Origin: Campylobacterales bacterium
GTDB lineage: Bacteria; Campylobacterota; Campylobacteria; Campylobacterales; JALSKU01
Direction of reading: 5' to 3'
Length of the DNA: 8,874 bases
Assembly (NCBI GenBank): GCA_027023175.1
Contig: JALVWW010000227.1
Span: 1 to 8,874 of the forward strand
Shown here: positions 5,710 to 8,874 of the stretch, one piece after another
Layout of the letters: the number at the start of each line of letters is the position of its first letter
Numbering within the stretch: the first letter of the stretch is position 1
Notes under the pieces: model-generated
Told to the model about the DNA's origin: nothing
The model's input: only the letters and a program-made list of their open reading frames with translations
Databases searched by the model: none
Position numbers and translations under genes: made by a program

Positions 5710-6202
5710 TATCTCTTATAAGTGGGATAAACAGACATATTTGCAAGGGAGTAAAAGTTTATATGAGGATTTACTTAGAAATTCTCCAAAAAGATTTATA
5801 GGATGGTTTTTTATAATATTATCACAATTTGGCTTGGTAGCTTTTTTTAAAAAAGGAGCCTTCGGTTTACTGTTTATCTCTACATTTTTTTTACTCTATT
5901 GGTATCTTTTAAGGTGGCCTCTTAGAAAAGCCATACTTTTAAATGCTTTTAAAAAGTCTCCCCTGAAAGATAAAATTATAAAAATTCAAATAGACAACAA
6001 CAATATTATTATCAATGATAATAAAATTCAGTGGAGTGAGATACAAAGGGTCTTGTTGGAAGATAGCGGATTTTTGCTCTATTATGAAGATAAATTTATA
6101 TTTATACCTGAGTCAGCTTTTGACAGTGAAGATGAGAAGATATTTTTACAATTTTTAAAAGAGAATTTAAACAATAAAATTATTGATGACAGGAGAAAAT
6201 AA
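5690..6202 (+). CDS. YcxB-like membrane protein
   Basis: A 170-residue protein with two adjacent membrane helices (about 36-53 and 56-74). A soluble C-terminal domain follows whose pattern IQWSEIQRVLLEDSGFLLYY (113-132), then FIFIPESAF (136-144), resembles the YcxB-like C-terminal domain: a Trp before a loop, a hydrophobic strand, then I-P-x-x-x-F. The function of that family is not known to me. The start at 5690 lies inside the preceding gene (20-bp overlap); a second ATG six bases on (5696) is an equal candidate and would give 168 residues. The overlap suggests coupled translation, so the two membrane proteins are probably made together. The stop codon lies inside the hairpin that ends the operon. 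Confidence 0.75.
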   Translation: MNMLKLDISYKWDKQTYLQGSKSLYEDLLRNSPKRFIGWFFIILSQFGLVAFFKKGAFGLLFISTFFLLYWYLLRWPLRKAILLNAFKKSPLKDKIIKIQIDNNNIIINDNKIQWSEIQRVLLEDSGFLLYYEDKFIFIPESAFDSEDEKIFLQFLKENLNNKIIDDRRK

Positions 6203-6213
6203 AATTTTCTCCT
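6191..6213 (+). terminator. Probable terminator between convergent operons
   Basis: AGGAGAAAAT and ATTTTCTCCT form a perfect 10-bp stem with an AAA loop that includes the stop codon of the YcxB-like gene. A run of six T follows about 11 bases later (near 6225-6230). The stem is AT-rich, so termination may be modest. Its position in the short gap between convergent genes makes a shared terminator plausible. Confidence 0.5.
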
Positions 6214-6230
6214 ATAGATTTTGCGGTTTT

Positions 6231-6464
6231 TTACTTATGACTTTCTTTGGCTTCCTGTAAAGCTTCTATAAGCTCATCAAGATTTTCATATGGTATGTGT
6301 GCTTTCCAATCAGGCTCGTTAATATCACCCTTTAAAGAGATGCCTATGCTTACAACCGGATTTGACTCTTTGCCGTAAGGCTCATTTATATGTGCAATAG
6401 AAATCAATCCTTTTTTTGTCCCGGCTAATGCGAAAGTCTTTATGATTTTGTGTTCTCCACTCAT
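6231..6464 (-). CDS. Small conserved-looking protein of unknown function downstream of lpxD
   Basis: A 77-residue soluble protein with no signal peptide, membrane segment or cysteine. It starts MSGEHKIIKTFAL, has a probable beta-rich middle with GTKKGLISIAHINEPYG, and ends in an amphipathic helix NLDELIEALQEAKE. The beta-sheet plus C-terminal helix pattern is loosely reminiscent of the PC4/p15-type ssDNA-binding fold, but this is a weak guess. The start at 6464 is chosen because it overlaps the lpxD stop as ATGA and has AGGAG at the right distance; an in-frame ATG at 6518 lies inside lpxD and is less likely. It is the last gene of the ilvB-ilvN-lpxD operon as seen here. Confidence 0.75.
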   Translation of the reverse strand: MSGEHKIIKTFALAGTKKGLISIAHINEPYGKESNPVVSIGISLKGDINEPDWKAHIPYENLDELIEALQEAKESHK

Positions 6465-7423
6465 TTTTTCTCCTGTTTTTTGATTAGTTTTAATATTTTG
6501 GCTTGAAGTTTCAGCCAATCTTTTTGAAGTGTCAATGGAAATCCTCCATACACTCTGCCTCCCTCTATACTTTTGGATACCCCGCCTCTGGCGGCAATAG
6601 TAGCAAAATCACCGATCTTAAGATGTCCTGCTGTAGCACTCTGCCCACCCATGACAACATTTCTTCCAAGCTCCGTTGAGCCTGATAGTCCAACCTGTGA
6701 AACAAGTATGGAGTGCTCTCCGATGATACAATTGTGTCCTATTTGAACAAGGTTATCTATCTTGCTGCCTCTTTTGATGACAGTAGATCCAAATACAGCC
6801 CTGTCAACCGTACAGTTTGCACCAATTTCGACATCATCTTCGATGATAACATTGCCATTATGATATATCTTTATATGTCTGCCATCTTTTGTATGAGCAT
6901 ATCCAAAACCATCACTACCTATGACGCTTCCTGCATGAATAGTACAGTTATTCCCGATAATTGTATCATTGTATATGGTGACATTGGGATATATCGTACA
7001 CTCTTTACCGATAACTACATTTTCACCTATAACAGCTCCCGGTAAAACTGTACTCTTTTCTCCTATCTTGCTGTTTGAGCCAATGATAGCCTTATCAGAA
7101 ACTGTTGCACTCTTATCGATATCAGGTTTTATATACTCTTTTGAAAGTAAATCTTTTTTAAAATACTTACTTGCATAAGCCATATACAGGTATGGGTCAT
7201 CACATACAATACTCACTGAGGTATTCGGTACCATTTTAGCCAAATCTTTTGTAACCAAAACTGCTCCGGCTTTTGTGCCGATAAGCTCATCAATATATTT
7301 TTTAGACGCTATAAAGCTAAGTTCGTTTTGACCTGCTTTTGATAAATCTTTTATAGCGATGATTTCAATATCTTTATCAATACTTTTTAAACCTATATTT
7401 TCTAGTAGTTTGTTTAGCTTCAT
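6461..7423 (-). CDS. lpxD: UDP-3-O-acylglucosamine N-acyltransferase LpxD
   Basis: Transfers a 3-hydroxyacyl chain from acyl carrier protein to UDP-3-O-acylglucosamine, the third step of lipid A synthesis. It has 320 residues. An N-terminal uridine-binding domain (about 1-100, with LSFIASKKY at 35-43) is followed by hexapeptide repeats from about 101 to 275 forming a left-handed beta-helix, then a basic C-terminal helix. The catalytic histidine corresponds to H230 in NLVQIGHN, and the conserved GSDGFGYA motif is at 169-176. The start ATG overlaps the ilvN stop as TAATG and has GGAGAG upstream. Neighbour order ilv-ilv-lpxD matches Campylobacter-type genomes. Confidence 0.95.
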   Translation of the reverse strand: MKLNKLLENIGLKSIDKDIEIIAIKDLSKAGQNELSFIASKKYIDELIGTKAGAVLVTKDLAKMVPNTSVSIVCDDPYLYMAYASKYFKKDLLSKEYIKPDIDKSATVSDKAIIGSNSKIGEKSTVLPGAVIGENVVIGKECTIYPNVTIYNDTIIGNNCTIHAGSVIGSDGFGYAHTKDGRHIKIYHNGNVIIEDDVEIGANCTVDRAVFGSTVIKRGSKIDNLVQIGHNCIIGEHSILVSQVGLSGSTELGRNVVMGGQSATAGHLKIGDFATIAARGGVSKSIEGGRVYGGFPLTLQKDWLKLQAKILKLIKKQEKK

Positions 7424-7893
7424 TATCTCTCCATAGCCACTGAGCCGCTTCTGACTATATCCATAGGAGAGTATTTGCTCATAGCTTCTATAAAATGCCC
7501 TACTCTGTCACTGTCATCTGCTACCATAACGATAATAAAATCTTTGCTTGCATTTGCCACTGTACCGTTATAGGCTTTCAATATGGCATCAAGCCCGTTA
7601 AGGTCGCTACTTAAAGGAAGTTTGACCAAGGCCATCTCTTTTTCAACAAAGTCACACTTTTCTATAACTTTATAGGTGGGTATAAGTTTATGCAACTGCT
7701 TAACGATTTGCTCGATAACCCTTGCATTACCTTTGGTCACTATTGTAAATCTGGAAAATTCAGTATCCGGTATAGGTGCTACGGTTAGTGACTCGATACT
7801 GTACCCTCTTCCTGCAAAAAGTCCTGAAATCCTTGAAAGAACGCCATCGTCACTAAGGGTTATTACTGATATTACCTTTCTTGTCTCTTTCAT
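7423..7893 (-). CDS. ilvN: Acetolactate synthase small (regulatory) subunit IlvN/IlvH
   Basis: Regulatory subunit that activates acetohydroxyacid synthase and in most bacteria carries feedback inhibition by valine. It has 156 residues: an N-terminal ACT domain (about 5-78, with LSRISGLFAGRGYSIESLTVAP split across 19-40) and a second ACT-like C-terminal domain (about 85-156). The start at 7893 is chosen because AAGGAG lies at good distance; an upstream in-frame TTG at 7911 has no such site. Two positions aligned to the valine-site residues N11 and N29 of E. coli IlvH are Ser here (S14 and S32), while the Gly (G17) is kept. It overlaps lpxD by one base and is separated from ilvB by an unusual 246-bp spacer. 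Confidence 0.93.
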   Translation of the reverse strand: MKETRKVISVITLSDDGVLSRISGLFAGRGYSIESLTVAPIPDTEFSRFTIVTKGNARVIEQIVKQLHKLIPTYKVIEKCDFVEKEMALVKLPLSSDLNGLDAILKAYNGTVANASKDFIIVMVADDSDRVGHFIEAMSKYSPMDIVRSGSVAMER

Positions 7894-7894
7894 T

Positions 7895-8137
7895 TTACTT
7901 CTCCTTTTCAAGAAGCAAAGCTCCTCTCCAATTGTCCTCGCAAAGCTGAGGAATTGTTGCTAAAGCTCGGATGTCCTCACTTCGTTGCGGAGTTCCGCTT
8001 CGCTGTACCCTCTCACTTTTAGGGTTCCCATAAAATTGACAAATTTTATGGGATAAACTTATGCTTTGCCTTCGGCAAGAGAAACTTTCATGATTTTTAT
8101 TTGTATTTATTTTTATAGAAAAACATGAATGTTTCAT
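7895..8137 (-). CDS. Possible 80-codon ORF filling the ilvB-ilvN spacer (doubtful gene)
   Basis: The frame opens with ATG two bases after the ilvB stop, with AAGGA (in the last ilvB codons) upstream, and its TAA lies one base before the ilvN ATG. It also contains the ilvN ribosome binding site. The product begins MKHSCFSIKINTNKNHE, is basic with five Cys, and has no recognisable domain, signal peptide or hydrophobic core. Its codons follow the hairpins and repeated words of the spacer, which argues for a chance or repeat-derived frame. The exact fit between the two genes is the only support for a real gene. Confidence 0.2.
   Translation of the reverse strand: MKHSCFSIKINTNKNHESFSCRRQSISLSHKICQFYGNPKSERVQRSGTPQRSEDIRALATIPQLCEDNWRGALLLEKEK
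7929..7956. repeat. Inverted repeat in ilvB-ilvN spacer
   Basis: CAATT-gt-CCTC and GAGG-AATTG pair around an 8-base loop, with a 2-base bulge on one side. Confidence 0.6.
8027..8052. repeat. Perfect 11-bp inverted repeat in ilvB-ilvN spacer
   Basis: CCCATAAAATT and AATTTTATGGG enclose a 4-base loop. It is the strongest hairpin of the spacer. No T-run follows on the minus strand, so it is not a standard terminator for ilvB; it could slow exonucleases or mark a repeat unit. Confidence 0.8.
8086..8129. repeat. Imperfect long inverted repeat next to the ilvB stop
   Basis: TTCATG followed by T-rich sequence (8087-8100) is mirrored by A-rich sequence followed by CATGAA (8115-8129), with few mismatches and a loop of about 15 bases. 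It lies at the ilvB end of the spacer and may mark one edge of an inserted element. Confidence 0.5.
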
Positions 8138-8139
8138 AT

Positions 8140-8874
8140 CTATTCCTTAAAATCAAGCATCATATTGTAAAGTGTTCCACCTGCAGGTACCATAGGTAAA
8201 ACATTTTCTAGTCTATCAACTACCACATCAAGCATAGTAACTTTATTTGATTTTATTGCTTTGTCTAAAGCCTCATCAAACTCCTCTTTTGTAGTAACTC
8301 TAAAGCCTACTCCTCCAAAACTCTCTGCAAGTTTTACAAAGTCAGGCTGCATAGAAAGGTCGGTTGAAGAGTATCTTTTGTCATAAAAAAATGTCTGCCA
8401 CTGTCTTACCATACCCAGATAGTTGTTGTTTAAGATAATGTTTATAACCGGAATATTACTCTCAACCGCCGTCATAAGCTCCTGGATATTCATAAGTATC
8501 GAACCGTCACCGGAAAAGTTTATGCTTATCTTATCCTCTTTCGCTCTTTTTACACCCATTGCCGCAGGAAATCCAAAACCCATCGTTCCAAGGCCACCGC
8601 TTGTAACAAACTGTCTTGGATTGGAAAACGGATAAAATTGTGCAGCCCACATTTGATGCTGTCCTACATCAGTAGAAATAATAGCCTTGTCACCAAGTAA
8701 CTCTCCAACTCTTTTGATAGCCCATTGCGGCTTTATAACTTCATCACTGTCTTCAAACTTTAGAGGATGAATTTCATTGTATCTTTTTAAAAGCTCTACC
8801 CAGGGAGCATATCTCCCTTTGTCAATCTTCTCTTTGACTTTAGGCATCATCTCTTTTATAACATTTTTGACATC
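8140..8874 (-). CDS. ilvB: Acetolactate synthase large subunit, C-terminal part (runs off right edge)
   Basis: Catalytic subunit of acetohydroxyacid synthase. It uses TPP, FAD and Mg to join two pyruvates, or pyruvate and 2-oxobutyrate, in the first common step of valine, leucine and isoleucine synthesis. Only the last 244 codons are present; the N-terminal pyrimidine-binding and FAD domains lie outside. The TPP/Mg motif is clear: GDGS at 122-125 of the fragment, followed by NN at 149-150 in ILNNNYLGMVRQWQ. The conserved GQHQMWAAQFY is at 71-81, and VPAGG is near the end. The frame continues to the window edge; an internal ATG at 8850 is not the start. It is followed by ilvN after the 246-bp spacer. 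Confidence 0.95.
   Translation of the reverse strand, partial: DVKNVIKEMMPKVKEKIDKGRYAPWVELLKRYNEIHPLKFEDSDEVIKPQWAIKRVGELLGDKAIISTDVGQHQMWAAQFYPFSNPRQFVTSGGLGTMGFGFPAAMGVKRAKEDKISINFSGDGSILMNIQELMTAVESNIPVINIILNNNYLGMVRQWQTFFYDKRYSSTDLSMQPDFVKLAESFGGVGFRVTTKEEFDEALDKAIKSNKVTMLDVVVDRLENVLPMVPAGGTLYNMMLDFKE

Larger units (their letters stand above)
7894..8139. repeat. Hairpin-rich spacer between ilvB and ilvN; possible dispersed repeat element
   Basis: The 246 bp between ilvB and ilvN differ from their surroundings. The part near ilvN (about 7918-8020) is clearly GC-richer than the neighbouring genes and repeats short words such as AGCTTTGC (three similar copies on the minus strand). The part near ilvB is AT-rich. 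At least five inverted repeats are packed in it (7929-7956, 7987-7998, 8027-8052, 8066-8078, 8086-8129). All other junctions in this operon overlap, so a spacer of this size stands out. A dispersed intergenic repeat or a structured regulatory RNA are both possible; copy number in the genome would decide. Confidence 0.5.

Noticed and set aside
6713..7178. Plus-strand frames over lpxD
   Set aside because: They are antisense shadows of the hexapeptide-repeat codons with no ribosome binding site or family features.
1..8874. CRISPR array, tRNA, rRNA, transposase or prophage genes
   Set aside because: None seen on either strand; apart from the ilvB-ilvN spacer there is no sign of mobile DNA.

Overview
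The window looks like chromosomal DNA of a chemolithotrophic Campylobacterota (Epsilonproteobacteria), most like Sulfurimonas and relatives. The evidence is the low GC content, the tight overlapping operons with ATGA and TAATG junctions, the ilvB-ilvN-lpxD gene order known from this phylum, and a gNOR-type heme-copper enzyme that to my knowledge is typical of Sulfurimonas-like denitrifiers. This assignment is from memory of family and gene-order patterns; no search was run.

Left region, minus strand (1-2654): a thiamine operon thiD-thiS-thiG-thiH (thiH cut by the window edge). It is read from a good sigma70 promoter (TTGTCA-17-TATAAT) that starts transcription almost exactly at the first stem of a TPP riboswitch. 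ThiG, ThiS and ThiH build the thiazole half of thiamine; ThiD phosphorylates the pyrimidine half. The leader between aptamer and thiD carries two short tandem-repeat tracts and a helix that could cover the thiD ribosome binding site.

Middle region, plus strand (2709-6213): a divergent operon. It begins with a perfect FNR/CRP-type palindrome placed 41.5 bp before the inferred transcription start. Two genes follow for a heme-copper family enzyme. Subunit II keeps the cupredoxin framework but has lost the CuA side-chain ligands one for one. Subunit I keeps the heme histidines and the His-His pair of the active site but has Asp in place of the helix VI histidine. This is the pattern I associate with gNOR, a proposed nitric oxide reductase. 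A 13-bp hairpin separates these from two small membrane protein genes, one unrecognised and one YcxB-like, which overlap each other. The operon ends in a hairpin facing the convergent ilv-lpxD operon.

Right region, minus strand (6231-8874): ilvB (C-terminal part), an unusual 246-bp hairpin-rich spacer, ilvN, lpxD and a 77-codon unknown gene. IlvB and IlvN form acetohydroxyacid synthase for branched-chain amino acids; LpxD acts in lipid A synthesis. The spacer looks unlike its neighbours in base composition and could be a dispersed repeat, a regulatory RNA region, or a small 80-codon gene fitted exactly between ilvB and ilvN.

The most interesting signals are the CuA-less subunit II with the Asp-substituted subunit I under a textbook FNR-type promoter, the unexplained membrane gene pair behind them, and the ilvB-ilvN spacer element.
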